From Candidatus Methanorudis spinitermitis (GTDB lineage Archaea > Methanobacteriota > Methanobacteria > Methanobacteriales > Methanobacteriaceae), in assembly GCA_031286225.1 (NCBI GenBank), contig JAITUQ010000039.1:1-64000 (forward strand): a DNA stretch of 64,000 bases, written 5' to 3'. The notes under the pieces are model-generated. The model was not told the DNA's origin. It worked only from the letters and a program-made list of their open reading frames with translations, and ran no database searches. A program made the translations under genes and the position numbers. Within the stretch, counting starts at the first letter, position 1, and every line of letters starts with the position of its first letter. Shown in pieces: positions 29,508-39,480 of this stretch.

Positions 29508-29669
29508 ATGAACAAAGTAGAATGTAAGTCTTGTAATCAAGAAATTCCATTAATTGACCCTTATGTAAAATTCACATGTCCTGAATGTGACGAAATCATT
29601 GTTAGATGTGAAAAATGTCGTACTTTTGGTCATACATACACATGTGAATGTGGCTTTGAAGGACCATAA
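29508..29669 (+). CDS. Small zinc-ribbon protein, archaeal HVO_2753/DUF1610 type
   Basis: A 53-residue protein with four CxxC-type knuckles: CKSC (6-9), CPEC (24-27), CEKC (34-37) and CEC (46-48), ending CGFEGP. This is the archaeal small zinc-finger family that usually sits next to EF-1beta and is predicted to bind RNA or rRNA. It starts at ATG 29508, the base after the mfnE TAA, and GGTGAT overlaps the end of mfnE, so translation is coupled. The EF-1beta gene lies about 680 nt downstream in the same direction. Confidence 0.85.
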   Translation: MNKVECKSCNQEIPLIDPYVKFTCPECDEIIVRCEKCRTFGHTYTCECGFEGP

Positions 29670-30351
29670 ATTTTACCTTAAAGCATGATGATTTTAAAAA
29701 TCATTTAATTTTATAATATTCATGTTTAATAGCTATTTTGTGGGATTTTACTGTATTTTTTTGTCTTTGTGTTTATTTGAAATAGCTGTTTTATAAGATT
29801 TACATAGTTTAAATTTTATAGATTAAATTATTATTATCCTGAAGCTAATTTTTTCTCCGTGCACATGAGATAATATTATTAAATTAATTTTTACTATATG
29901 AAATATTATTATTTTTAAAAATAATTAATAAAAATTGTATATATAAATTAACAATTATTAATAAAAATTAATTTTTAATTCTAAAAATTAAGATATTTTA
30001 AAAAAATTTTACCTTCAAATATAATCATATTTATTAAAAACTTGATATAATTTTTAATAAAATTCAAAATCTATTTTTAATTAACATTTAATTATTAAAT
30101 CATTGCTTGATTTATTTGGTATTAATAAATTTATTTATATTAAAATAATAATTGTTTTGAAATAAACCACAAAACATATATGATAATATTACGAATAGCT
30201 ATGTAAGTATTACTAATGACTAAAAAGTAAACTATATGAGAAAATAAAGATGTACAAATTTTTTCACAGAAAGTATATATGCACCACAGTAGTATACTAT
30301 AATTGAAAATAAATAATAAAACAAATACACTAGTTCTATGGAGGAATAATA
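29670..30351. other. Gene-free gap before EF-1beta with terminator-like hairpin
   Basis: A perfect palindrome ATGATTTT-A-AAAATCAT at 29688-29704 followed by T-rich DNA probably ends the mfnE/zinc-ribbon transcript. A further imperfect pair ATTATC...GATAAT (29831-29876) encloses a sequence with CTCCGTGCACATGAG. The right end holds the EF-1beta leader with GGAGG at 30340-30344. No open frame is supported. Confidence 0.45.
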
Positions 30352-30621
30352 ATGGGAGAAGTTGTTGCAACTGTAAAATTAATGCCTGAAGGACCTGATG
30401 TTGATTTAGAGCAAATAAAAGTTAATGTTCAAGATACTGTAAATGAAGATGCTGAATTTCATAAAATTGATGAAGAACCAATAGCTTTTGGTTTAGTTTC
30501 CCTAAATGTCATGTTTATTGTTGATGATGGGGAAGGAGGAACTGAGGTTGTTGAAGAAAAATTAGCTAAAATTCCAGGAGTCAGTTCTATAGAAGTTCTT
30601 GATGTTAGAAGATTAATGTAA
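30352..30621 (+). CDS. ef1b: Translation elongation factor 1-beta
   Basis: This is the guanine-nucleotide exchange factor of EF-1alpha. Seen: the full 89-residue archaeal EF-1beta fold, KLMPEGPDVDLEQIK at the N-terminus, IDEEPIAFGLVSLNVMFIV in the centre and VSSIEVLDVRRLM at the end. It starts at ATG 30352 with GGAGG and 7 nt spacing, the same ribosome-site layout used by the ATT-start gene at 44551. It is highly conserved and expressed alone or with the zinc-ribbon gene. Confidence 0.95.
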   Translation: MGEVVATVKLMPEGPDVDLEQIKVNVQDTVNEDAEFHKIDEEPIAFGLVSLNVMFIVDDGEGGTEVVEEKLAKIPGVSSIEVLDVRRLM

Positions 30622-30654
30622 TTTCCATTTTTAAATGATTATTACATTAAATAT

Positions 30655-30840
30655 TAATTATAAAGAAAATAAATAATAAGATATCGATATTTATTCCATT
30701 TAAATATAATTAATAAAAAAATAAATTATAAGATATCAACCTTTATTTCATTTAATATAAATTATAAAAGTAAATAATTAAAAATAATCGGATCTTAATG
30801 TTTATTTTATTAAAATATAAATTACAAATATTATAAACTA
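30655..30840. repeat. Degenerate tandem repeat, period about 65-70 bp
   Basis: Three units share AAATAAATAATAAGATATC and ATTTATTCCATTTAAATATA motifs, following EF-1beta. The region from 30841 to 31063 is featureless A/T-rich DNA ahead of the next gene. Confidence 0.5.
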
Positions 30841-31063
30841 TTGAATTATAAAAAAATCATAAATATTTTAAATCATTTCATTGGTATGATTAAAAAATTA
30901 AAAAAAGTTTAAATTATTATAATGAATAATTTTTAGAAAATTGTTGTTTTTGGAAAATTTTAATTGTATTTATTAGAAGTTTTTAGAAAATCATTGTAAT
31001 AATAAATAATTGTGAAAATGTAGATTATAATTATAAAATAAATTTGTTTGCAAGTGTGATAGG

Positions 31064-32320
31064 ATGTTTGATCTTATCTTAGCTTGCTTTTTAGGAATAA
31101 TTTGTGGTGCGTTTACAGGAATAATTCCAGGAATTCATGTTAACACAGCGGGAGCTATTGTATTTGCATCCTCTACTTTTCTTTTAAGCTTCCTATCCCA
31201 TGAGTTTTTATGTGTTATGTTAATAGCTATGTCTGTAGCACATGCTTTAATTGAATTTGTACCTTCTATTTTTCTTGGTGTTCCTGAGGAAGGAACAGCT
31301 CTATCAGTTCTTCCAGGACATAGGATGGTTCTTGAAGGTAGATCTAAAGAAGCTATTAGAATCGTTTCATTAGGAGGATTTGGAGCTATCATAGTAATTA
31401 TTTTCTTGTTACCTATTTTTGCTATTCTTTTACCTACTTTTCATTCTTTTACTAAAGAAATTACTTTTATAATATTACTATCTGTTTCTTTATATATGAT
31501 TTGGAGATTAAGTAATGGAAAAAAAGCATTTTTTTTCTCACTTCTTTTATTTATTTTATCTGGAATTTTAGGATGGATTGTATTTCAAACTCCAATTTCA
31601 TCTGGAGTTTCATTAATGTGTATTTTTTCAGGACTTTTTGGAATAAGTACAATAATGTTCAGCTTAAAAGAAAGTTCTTTTATTCCACATCAAAACAAGT
31701 TTTATGACTTAAATTTAAATAGACATATGTTAAAAGGAATTTTCGCTGGAGGAGTAGCTGGGGCTATTTTATCATTTTTACCAGGGTTTGGACCAGCTCA
31801 AGGTGGAATAATAGCTCAAGAAGCAAGCGGTGGAAGTGGTGAAAATGGTACTGAAAATTTTTTAACAGCTATAAGTGGATTAAACACATCAGATACTTTA
31901 TTTTCTGTAATTACAATTTATTTAATTGGAAGGCCTAGAAGTGGAATAGCTGTTTACATGAATTATTTAATTGAAACATTTTCAATATCCCATCTTTTAA
32001 TTTTTTCTTTTGCTGGACTACTAGCTGCTTCAATATCAGTAATAATTTGTTTAAAAATCGGCGACGGCTTTTCAAAGCTAATTGAAGGAATTGACTATAA
32101 AAAATTATCTATCTTTGCTATAATTTTAATGATAGTTATTTTACTGGTATTTGCAATAATTTATGAGGTATCTATTCCATATTTTGTACTTATTTTAATT
32201 ACTTCAACTGCTTTAGGACTCTTACCTCACTATTTGGGAGTTAGTAAATCACATTTAATGGGTGTTTTAATCATTCCAGCTATGATAATTTATTTTAACA
32301 TATTTATTACTAGTCTATAA
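31064..32320 (+). CDS. TctA-like (DUF112) multi-pass membrane protein
   Basis: The 418-residue integral membrane protein has about ten to twelve helices. Seen: the TctA-type motif FTGIIPGIHVNTAG near residue 18 and its internal repeat FLPGFGPAQGG near residue 240, both with conserved Pro/Gly. TctA is the large permease subunit of tripartite tricarboxylate carriers. This archaeal DUF112 form lacks TctB and TctC partners here, so the substrate is unknown. TGTGAT lies 3 nt before the ATG. No operon partner is evident. Confidence 0.78.
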   Translation: MFDLILACFLGIICGAFTGIIPGIHVNTAGAIVFASSTFLLSFLSHEFLCVMLIAMSVAHALIEFVPSIFLGVPEEGTALSVLPGHRMVLEGRSKEAIRIVSLGGFGAIIVIIFLLPIFAILLPTFHSFTKEITFIILLSVSLYMIWRLSNGKKAFFFSLLLFILSGILGWIVFQTPISSGVSLMCIFSGLFGISTIMFSLKESSFIPHQNKFYDLNLNRHMLKGIFAGGVAGAILSFLPGFGPAQGGIIAQEASGGSGENGTENFLTAISGLNTSDTLFSVITIYLIGRPRSGIAVYMNYLIETFSISHLLIFSFAGLLAASISVIICLKIGDGFSKLIEGIDYKKLSIFAIILMIVILLVFAIIYEVSIPYFVLILITSTALGLLPHYLGVSKSHLMGVLIIPAMIIYFNIFITSL

Positions 32321-33236
32321 GTAAGAATAAAAAAATAATTTTTTAAATTTCATAAATTTTTGCACTTCTTGATATCTTCATTAGAAATATTTTTCTTGGC
32401 AGTTAGTTAGCTAAAAGAATGAACAAATTTATATAATAATTGGCAATGGATTAAATAATTATTTGACTGATAATATTACCTGATAATTTTATTGCAAGAA
32501 GACTTATTTTTTAAAGCAGAAATAATATTAATTAATCTCTTTATTTATAATTTAAGAAATTAATACAGATTTTCCATTAAAAGACCAAACAATAAATTTT
32601 AAAACTTGAATTTTTAAATATTTTATTAACAAAATAATAGTTATTATGAACTAAAATATTTTTATTGACTGTGTTACAATATTAATATATAATTGTATAT
32701 ATTATAAGTGATACATAACTTTTAATAAGAGTAAATTCAATATATTAATGAAAAAAATTTTTGTAAATACTTTCTCTAAAATTAGTCATATTAAATATAT
32801 GATATTAAATAATTAGTTTATAGTATTATTATTATAATATTAAATGTATAGTATTAGATAATTAGTTTATAGCTTAATTATTAAATATATGGAATTTAAT
32901 AATTAATTTATAGTAGTATTTAGAAATAATTAATCAATAGCATAATTTATTAATATTATTATGACAATAATTTATTAGTATTATTATGGCAATAGGAAAC
33001 TGGATGTGTTAGCCAATGAAAAAGATGATTTTTTTTTTAAAATCATTGCAGATTATAATAAGTATGTATTATCATAATCTATAGTTTATATATTAAAAAT
33101 CAGAATTAGTAGCTAATATTTCAATAAATCCATATCATTGTAATAAATGAGACTATTAAACAGAATTTGAATGAATAAAAATGCTTAAATTAAGTATTTT
33201 GAAATGAAAAGAGTGATTAATATAAAAGGGGTTTAA
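32321..33236. other. Repeat-rich leader of the first triple-GyrI gene
   Basis: No gene is present. At 32805-32990 short units related to ATAATTAGTTTATAGTATTA repeat about five times. A hairpin ATGATTTT...AAAATCAT at 33025-33046 followed by TGCAGATT corresponds to hairpins upstream of the two paralogues (37248-37280 and 39690-39725), so part of this leader is conserved among copies. Confidence 0.5.
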
Positions 33237-34664
33237 ATGAATAATGAAGTAAGAGTTGAGGATGTTGATATAGGGAAAATAGCTGCTATAAAACATCAAG
33301 GTTCTTTTAAAGAGTTTAATTTAATTTTTAAACAAATGGAGAGTTGGATTAAAGATAACAATTTTAAAAATACTGGAACTTATTTTTTCAGATTTGATCC
33401 AGAATACAAGGATTTATCAAGGGATAATCTACTTTTTGAGCTAGGTATATCTGTAAAAAACATAGCTAAAAATGAAAATCTCGCAAAAATTTATCAAATC
33501 CTTGATCGTGACGTTATATCTGCACTATATAAAGGACCTTATTCTAATCTTCCTTCAATTCATGGAATTTTAGAAGATTATGCGAGAAAAAATGATTTAG
33601 CACCTATGGATTCTCCTACAGAGATTTATTTAAACGACCCCTTTGAAGTAAAATCCAATGACCTATTAACAGAAGTTCAATTTACAGTATTTGATTTCAA
33701 ATCTGAAGATATTCCTTATGTTCCATTATTTAGTAAGATTGAAAGAAAGACAATAGAAAAACAAACAATGGCGATTATAGAACATTATGGACTTATTGAA
33801 GATGTTTATAAAGTTCGTATAGATTTAATTAAATGGGCTGAAAAGCACAATATTAAAGTAGATGCTATACATTTTAAACATTACTTTAATCCAGAGGGAA
33901 TTACTCCTAGAGGAATGGTTTTTAAAGCTGGAACGCCTGTAGACGATGATTTTAAAGGTGATGGGGATATGAAAATTGTAGAAGTTCCTGAACATGAAGT
34001 ATTATCTGCAGTATACAAAGGGCCTTATGTGAATATTCCTAATGTTACTAGAATGATGGTAGATTATGCATTTGAAAATAATTTTGAACTTATTGATTTT
34101 GCTGAAGAAATTTATTTAAATAGTATTTTTGATGTAAGCTGTGATGATTTGCTTACAGAAGTTAGAATGGATGTGATTGACTTTAATTTTGATAGAAATA
34201 TCAAATTAGAAAAGGAAATTGAAAGAAAAACAATTGAAATACATCAAATAGCTTCTATAAGACAAACTGGATCTTTTCAAAAGGTTAATAAAATTAAAAC
34301 AGATTTATTCAATTGGATTGAAAAAAATAACATTAAAACATCAGGAAATTATTTTTTAAGATTTCATAATCATCCACGTAGCTTATCTCCAGAAAATATT
34401 TCCTATGAAATAGGAATACCTATAGATGGTGATGTTGAAGATCTTATATTAGTAATAGATTTTCCAATTCATAAAATTTTGTACTATACTCATAAAGGAC
34501 CAATTTCAACTCTCAAAAATACCCATGATTTTATCTACAACTATGCTAAAGAAAATGAATTTATACCAATTAATATTCCTGTAAATTCTTTTATTGATAA
34601 ATTTCCTGAAAATATTGAGGATGAGCAAATTATTGAAGTTGGACTTCCAGTGAAAAAGATTTGA
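33237..34664 (+). CDS. Triple GyrI-like effector-binding protein, copy 1
   Basis: The 475-residue protein consists of three GyrI-like ligand-binding units (about 1-160, 165-320 and 325-475) with no DNA-binding or membrane part. Each unit has a first strand plus helix (KIAAIKHQGSFKEFN in unit 1, MAIIEHYGLIEDVYK in unit 2, IASIRQTGSFQKVNK in unit 3) and the second-half signature YKGPYxN...DYAxEN...EIYLN in units 1 and 2. Unit 3 is weaker (HKGPISTLKNTHDFI). Known: GyrI-like domains bind hydrophobic or cationic small molecules and usually come as one unit or fused to AraC/MerR regulators. The three-unit form repeated in three genes, two with a conserved leader hairpin, is unusual. The GGGG before ATG is the ribosome site. 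A MATE pump gene follows at 35530. Confidence 0.75.
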   Translation: MNNEVRVEDVDIGKIAAIKHQGSFKEFNLIFKQMESWIKDNNFKNTGTYFFRFDPEYKDLSRDNLLFELGISVKNIAKNENLAKIYQILDRDVISALYKGPYSNLPSIHGILEDYARKNDLAPMDSPTEIYLNDPFEVKSNDLLTEVQFTVFDFKSEDIPYVPLFSKIERKTIEKQTMAIIEHYGLIEDVYKVRIDLIKWAEKHNIKVDAIHFKHYFNPEGITPRGMVFKAGTPVDDDFKGDGDMKIVEVPEHEVLSAVYKGPYVNIPNVTRMMVDYAFENNFELIDFAEEIYLNSIFDVSCDDLLTEVRMDVIDFNFDRNIKLEKEIERKTIEIHQIASIRQTGSFQKVNKIKTDLFNWIEKNNIKTSGNYFLRFHNHPRSLSPENISYEIGIPIDGDVEDLILVIDFPIHKILYYTHKGPISTLKNTHDFIYNYAKENEFIPINIPVNSFIDKFPENIEDEQIIEVGLPVKKI

Positions 34665-35029
34665 TTATTTTTATCATACTTTTTTTAAATTTATAAGTTT
34701 ACACTTCTATAAGCTATTTATATTTTTTTTAGTCTTTTTTTTTATTGTTATTATTTGCTTTTGATTGTTTTTTATCATTTTAATTTATTTGTTATTATTT
34801 GTTTTTGATTGTTTTTTTATCATTTTAATTTATTTGTTATTATTTGTTTTAAATTATTTCTTTAATCTTTTTTATTACATTAACATTTATTATTATTTAT
34901 TTTTACTAAAAAAATTGTCCATAAAAATTGATATTTTCAAATATTATGAGGTTTTATAGATATTAAAGATTATTATTGAAATATTTCTTTAAGATATTTT
35001 AAAATTTTATTAATATATGGCATATCACT
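34665..35029. repeat. Short tandem repeat after copy 1
   Basis: At about 34749-34860 the 48-bp unit TTATTATTTGTTTTTGATTG...TTTTAATTTATTTG repeats twice with a partial third. The low-complexity 64-codon frame it creates is not a gene. The rest is AT-rich. Confidence 0.55.
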
Positions 35030-35190
35030 AAAAAATTGTAACAAGTGATAATTTCCATGATTTTATAAAAACTTTTAAAAATCCTTTAATCTAATTTAAA
35101 GAACGTTTATAGATATAAAACACGTTTATAGATATTAAATATTATTAAAATTAAATTATCTGTAGCAAACCTTTAGTAACAGACTATAAA
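35030..35190. repeat. Left arm of an imperfect long inverted repeat
   Basis: Two blocks are shared in reverse orientation with 39330-39480. Block one is about 90 bp, from CACTAAAAAATTG (35036) to about 35117, roughly 85-90% alike by eye. Block two is about 35 bp around CTGTAGCAAACCTTTAGTAA (35158-35190). An extra 25 bp or so, including a duplicated CGTTTATAGATAT, lies between the blocks in this arm. The pair encloses the MATE pump and the second triple-GyrI gene. Confidence 0.65.
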
Positions 35191-35529
35191 TTAAATTTTG
35201 AAAATATTCATTTAATTTTAACTAAATATTTTTTAAAAAAACAAGAATTTTAATAAAAGGCATGTTTGTTAATCTTAAGAAATGTCAAAAAAGTTTTTTT
35301 TTTAAATAATTTCACTAATGATTATAATTAAACAAAAAATTTAAATTGACTAAACATAATAGATTAATTATATTATAGGATTATATAACTTTTATCATAT
35401 AGATATATATACTATGATTTTTAATTATAATTTTCTTAAATTTTTAAAATTTTTATTATAATTATTTATCACATTTTTTATCATAGTTTTATAATTTTTT
35501 TATTATTTTTTCATAATGAGAGGGTATCA
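35191..35529. other. Leader of the MATE gene
   Basis: AT-rich sequence with a TATA-like TATATATACTATG near 35405. GAGGG lies 5 nt before the MATE start. No frame is supported. Confidence 0.35.
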
Positions 35530-36972
35530 ATGATTGATATTGACAGGGATAAGAAAAAATTTCATCAGGATTTGAATAATAATTCAGAAAAAAATAATGA
35601 AGTAACAGATGGTGTTTCAACTATATTGGGAGACCCAAAAAAAGCTATTTTAAAGTTTCAACCTTTGATAATAGCTATGATAATTGCTGCATTGAATAAT
35701 ATAATTGATATAATGTGGATTTCTGGTCTTGGTCCTAATGCATTAGCTGCAGTTGGATTTATAACTCCTCTGCTTGGAATAATCACTGGACTTTCAAGTG
35801 GTCTTAGTAGTGGAGCAGTATCAGTTTTATCTAGGTTTATTGGGGCTAATAATAAAAAAGAAGCAGATAATGCTGCACTTCATATATTGTTTGTTACAAT
35901 TATATTTACTGTAATTATAATGATTACAGTAGGTTTATTCCTTGAACCAATTCTTATAATGCTTGGAGCAGGTTCTACAGTAGATCTTGGACTTCACTAT
36001 GGTTATATAATATTTGGTGGTGCTATTTTCCCAATGTTCACCACAGCGGCACATGGTATTCTTAGAGCAGAAGGAAATATTAATAAAACAATTTATGCAA
36101 TGGCAATTGCAGCTCTTTTGAATATGATTCTTGATCCTATATTCATTTATACATTAAATATGGGAATAGCTGGTGGAAGTTTAGGTACTATACTATCACT
36201 GGTTGTAGCAACTATGGTAATACTTTACTGGTTTAGAGGAGATACATATATTGATCTTTCACTTAAAAATTTTAAATATAATCCAGATACTATTAAAAAA
36301 ATCTTAACTGTTAGCTTACCTGCTGGTTCAGAATATTTCATAATAGCATTATCTGTTGGAGTAATAAATATGATATTAGTCACTGTTTCAGGTACTCATG
36401 GAGTAGCTATTTTCACAGTTGGCTGGAATTTCATTTTATTAGCTATTATTATTTTAGCTCCTCTTTCTATTTCTACAATAGCTACTGTAGGATCATCTTT
36501 AGGTGCAAAAAAATATGAAAACTTTAATATTATTCAAAATTTTTCTACGAAATTAGGAATTTTAATAGCTATTATAATGGCGATAGCTACTTTTCTGTTA
36601 GCACCATATATTGCAGTAATATTTACCTATTCTTCAGAAGCAACAGGTCTCAGTGGCCCAATAACTGAATTTTTAAGATTGATGGCAGTATTCTTTTTAT
36701 TTGTTCCAATAGGATCTGTTGCAACATCCATGTTCCTTGGTGTTGGAAAAGGGCTTGAATCTTTCATATTAATTACATTAAGACAATTCTTATTATCTGT
36801 TGTGCTTGCATATGTTTTAGCTATTCCTTTAGGATTTGGTCAACAAGGAGTATGGTGTGGAATAATTTTTGGAAACATAATTGGAAGTTTAATTGCTCTA
36901 TTATGGTCTAAATTATACATAAAAAAAATTATAGCAACTAATAAAGAAGAACACAATCCTATAAAGTCATAA
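35530..36972 (+). CDS. MATE family multidrug efflux transporter
   Basis: An integral membrane antiporter with twelve predicted helices in two bundles. Seen: the first-bundle segments QPLIIAMIIAALNNIIDIMW and NALAAVGFITPLLGIITG, the FGGAIFPMFTTAAHG helix, and second-bundle GWNFILLAIIILAPLSIST and PIGSVATSMFLGVGK. The length of 480 is typical. A hydrophilic 40-residue N-terminus precedes the first helix. It exports cationic drugs or metabolites using Na+ or H+ (family knowledge). Its position between two triple-GyrI genes and inside the inverted repeat suggests that the two activities share ligands; this is inference. Confidence 0.88.
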   Translation: MIDIDRDKKKFHQDLNNNSEKNNEVTDGVSTILGDPKKAILKFQPLIIAMIIAALNNIIDIMWISGLGPNALAAVGFITPLLGIITGLSSGLSSGAVSVLSRFIGANNKKEADNAALHILFVTIIFTVIIMITVGLFLEPILIMLGAGSTVDLGLHYGYIIFGGAIFPMFTTAAHGILRAEGNINKTIYAMAIAALLNMILDPIFIYTLNMGIAGGSLGTILSLVVATMVILYWFRGDTYIDLSLKNFKYNPDTIKKILTVSLPAGSEYFIIALSVGVINMILVTVSGTHGVAIFTVGWNFILLAIIILAPLSISTIATVGSSLGAKKYENFNIIQNFSTKLGILIAIIMAIATFLLAPYIAVIFTYSSEATGLSGPITEFLRLMAVFFLFVPIGSVATSMFLGVGKGLESFILITLRQFLLSVVLAYVLAIPLGFGQQGVWCGIIFGNIIGSLIALLWSKLYIKKIIATNKEEHNPIKS

Positions 36973-37562
36973 CAATTTATCCTATGAGTGAAAGTTAAAA
37001 TTCAATAAAAATTTAAAGCTGTATTACAAAAATTTTACAAAAACTATTAATTTTTTTTTTAAAATCATTATTTTTATTATTATCCCTATTCTAATTTTTT
37101 ATTACTAAAATTAAACTATTAAAACTTTTTTTGAGAATATTGGATTTATTTACAACCAAAAAATATACAAAAATTACTTTAATTTAAAGGTTTTTTTATA
37201 TAGTTATCGAAAGTGTTTTTAATAACTTTTTTAATAATATATTTAAAGAGGATTTTTTCTCTAAAAAAACCACTGTAGGTTGATATGAGTTTTACCATTA
37301 TTATAATCTAAAAATTATATATTCTATATTTAGAATAATACTTATTGATTCAATAAGTCCATAGCTATTGTTATTAAAAGAGATAAAAATGATCTTGAAA
37401 ATTATATCTAAATGCTTGATGATTTTTAATAAGATGATGAAGTATATATTATTAAAATTTTAGAAAAATGATAAATTTCTGTTTTAAGGTGATTAATAAA
37501 GATTTAATACCTTTAATAATATTTCAGATGTGTTAATAATTTTTTTTCGATTTGGGGTTTAA
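36973..37562. other. Leader of triple-GyrI copy 2, homologous to that of copy 3
   Basis: From about 37070 to 37290 this leader matches the leader of copy 3 (39530-39730): TTTTTTATTACTAAAATTAAA-like, AACTTTTTTGAGAATATT-like and AAAGAGGATTTTTTCT blocks in the same order. The GAGGATTTTTT-CTCT-AAAAAAACC hairpin is at 37248-37270. No coding frame is present. Confidence 0.5.
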
Positions 37563-38987
37563 ATGGATAAAGAAGTTAAAATTGAAAATATGAAAGCAGG
37601 AAGTTCAGCTATTATAAAACACAAAGGCTCTTTTGAAGAGCTCAATTTAATTTACAAGCAGATAAATAAGTGGGTTAAAGATAAAAATTTTGGAATCTTT
37701 GGAAATTTTTATTCTAGATTTGATTTCGAGCACAATGACTTATCCTCTAATAATATATTATTTGAGCTTGGGATACGTGTAAAAGAAAAAATTAAGGATA
37801 AAAATTTTGTTAAAATTGTTGAAGTCCCTGGACGCGAGGTTATATCTGCATTATATAAAGGACCTTATTTAAATCTTCATTCAATACATCAAATCTTAGC
37901 AGATTATGCAAGAAAGAATGATCTTGCACCTATGAGCTATCCTACAGAAATATATTTAAATGATCCTCTTAAAGTAAAATCTAATGAATTATTAACTGAA
38001 GTTCAATTTCCAATATTAGATTACAATCCTGAAAACATTCAATATGTTCCATTAGTTACTAACATTGAAAAAAAAACAATAAAAAAACAAAAGATGCTTG
38101 TTATGGAACACTATGGATTCATTGAAGACGTTTTTAAAGTTCGTGTAGATTTACTTAAATGGGCCGAAAAACACAGTATTGAAGTAAAAGCTTTTCATTT
38201 TAAATATCATGCGAATCCAGATGGAATTTCTCCAGAAGGAATGGTTTTTAGAGTTGGTATACCTGTAGATAGAGATGTTAAAAAAGATAGTAATATGAAA
38301 ATTGTGGAAAATCAAGAACATGAAGTTTTATCTGCAGTATACAAAGGACCTTATGTGAATATCCCTAGTGTTGCTCGAATGATGGTAGATTATGCATTTG
38401 AAAATAATCTTGAAATTATTGATTTTGCTGAGGAAATTTATTTAAATAGTATTTTTGATGTAAGTTGTGATGATTTACTTACTGAAGTTAGAATGGACGT
38501 GATGGATTTTAACTTTGATAGAAATATCAAATTAGAGAAAGAAATTGAAAGAAAAATAATTAAAAAACATGAAGTTGCTTTTATAAGACAAACTGGATCT
38601 TTTGAAAAGATAAATAAAATCAAAACAGATTTATTCAACTGGGTCGAAAAAAATAATATTAAAGTATCAGGACATCATTTTTTAAGATTTATTAACCATC
38701 CAAGTTTATATCCAGAAAATATTTCCTATGAGATAGGAATACCTATAGATAGTAATGTTGAAGGTGTTATGAAAGTATTAAGTTATCCAAAACATAAAAC
38801 TTTATCTTTAACTCATACAGGATCCATTTCAACTCTTAAAGATACACATGAAATTATAAAAAATCATGCTGAGGAAAATAAGTTTCAGCTACTTGGTCTT
38901 CCTGTAACTTCTTTTGTGGATAAAATCCCTGAAAATCATGAAGAGGAGCTATTGATTAAAGTTCGCCATCCTGCAAGAAAGATTTAA
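37563..38987 (+). CDS. Triple GyrI-like effector-binding protein, copy 2
   Basis: The 474-residue paralogue of the gene at 33237 has the same three-unit plan: unit 1 SAIIKHKGSFEELNLIYKQI with LYKGPYLNLHSIHQILADYA, unit 2 MLVMEHYGFIEDVFKVRVDL with VYKGPYVNIPSVARMMVDYA, unit 3 VAFIRQTGSFEKINKIKTDL with a modified THTGSISTLKDTHE. It is nearer to copy 3 than to copy 1 by residue identity, and shares its leader with copy 3. GGGG lies 5 nt before the ATG. It is inside the inverted repeat together with the MATE gene. The function is most likely ligand sequestration or sensing, since no regulatory domain is attached. Confidence 0.75.
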   Translation: MDKEVKIENMKAGSSAIIKHKGSFEELNLIYKQINKWVKDKNFGIFGNFYSRFDFEHNDLSSNNILFELGIRVKEKIKDKNFVKIVEVPGREVISALYKGPYLNLHSIHQILADYARKNDLAPMSYPTEIYLNDPLKVKSNELLTEVQFPILDYNPENIQYVPLVTNIEKKTIKKQKMLVMEHYGFIEDVFKVRVDLLKWAEKHSIEVKAFHFKYHANPDGISPEGMVFRVGIPVDRDVKKDSNMKIVENQEHEVLSAVYKGPYVNIPSVARMMVDYAFENNLEIIDFAEEIYLNSIFDVSCDDLLTEVRMDVMDFNFDRNIKLEKEIERKIIKKHEVAFIRQTGSFEKINKIKTDLFNWVEKNNIKVSGHHFLRFINHPSLYPENISYEIGIPIDSNVEGVMKVLSYPKHKTLSLTHTGSISTLKDTHEIIKNHAEENKFQLLGLPVTSFVDKIPENHEEELLIKVRHPARKI

Positions 38988-39329
38988 TTTTAGTTATCAC
39001 TTACTTTTTATTAAGAGGTATGTATTATTTATAGATTAAGGTATGTATTATTTTCTGGTTTTTTTTTAATTTTATAAATTAAGATCTCTTGTCATTAATT
39101 GCTGGTTTTTTTTATTTTATCAAATTAAAACTTAATTTGAAAAGGGTGATATATAGTATAGCACCAAATTTTTGGTAAAATTACTTATAATTTTTTAATG
39201 GATAAAATTATTTTATTTATCTTTAAAATTATTTATTATAAATATTTATTAATATAATCCGTTTTTATAGTTTATTTTAACATTTAATAAATTTTAACTC
39301 TTTATTTTAAAAAATATTCATTTCAATTA
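38988..39329. other. Gap after copy 2
   Basis: It contains a direct repeat AGGTATGTATTATT (39016 and 39040 areas) and AT-rich DNA. No frame is supported. Confidence 0.35.
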
Positions 39330-39480
39330 TAGTCTATTGCCAAAGGTTTGCTACAGATGGTTTAATTTTGAAAATATTTAATAGTTATAAATATTCTTTA
39401 AATTTAAATTAAAGGATTTTTAGAAGCTTTTAAAAAATCATGAAAATTATCATTTGTTGCAATTTTTCAGTAATGTACTA
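39330..39480. repeat. Right arm of the imperfect long inverted repeat
   Basis: This is the reverse complement of the 35030-35190 region: TAGTCTATTGCCAAAGGTTT at 39330-39350 and the block from TAAAGGATTTTTAGAAG (39410) to TTTTTCAGTAATG (39474). The spacer between blocks is about 25 bp shorter than in the left arm. It lies between triple-GyrI copies 2 and 3. Confidence 0.65.

Noticed and set aside
29831-29876. Small RNA with ATTATC/GATAAT ends
   Set aside because: Only a 6-bp pairing with a large unpaired interior; insufficient to call an RNA gene.
34765-34959. 64-codon plus-strand frame
   Set aside because: It is translated from the 48-bp tandem repeat and consists of Phe/Leu/Tyr low-complexity sequence; no ribosome site.
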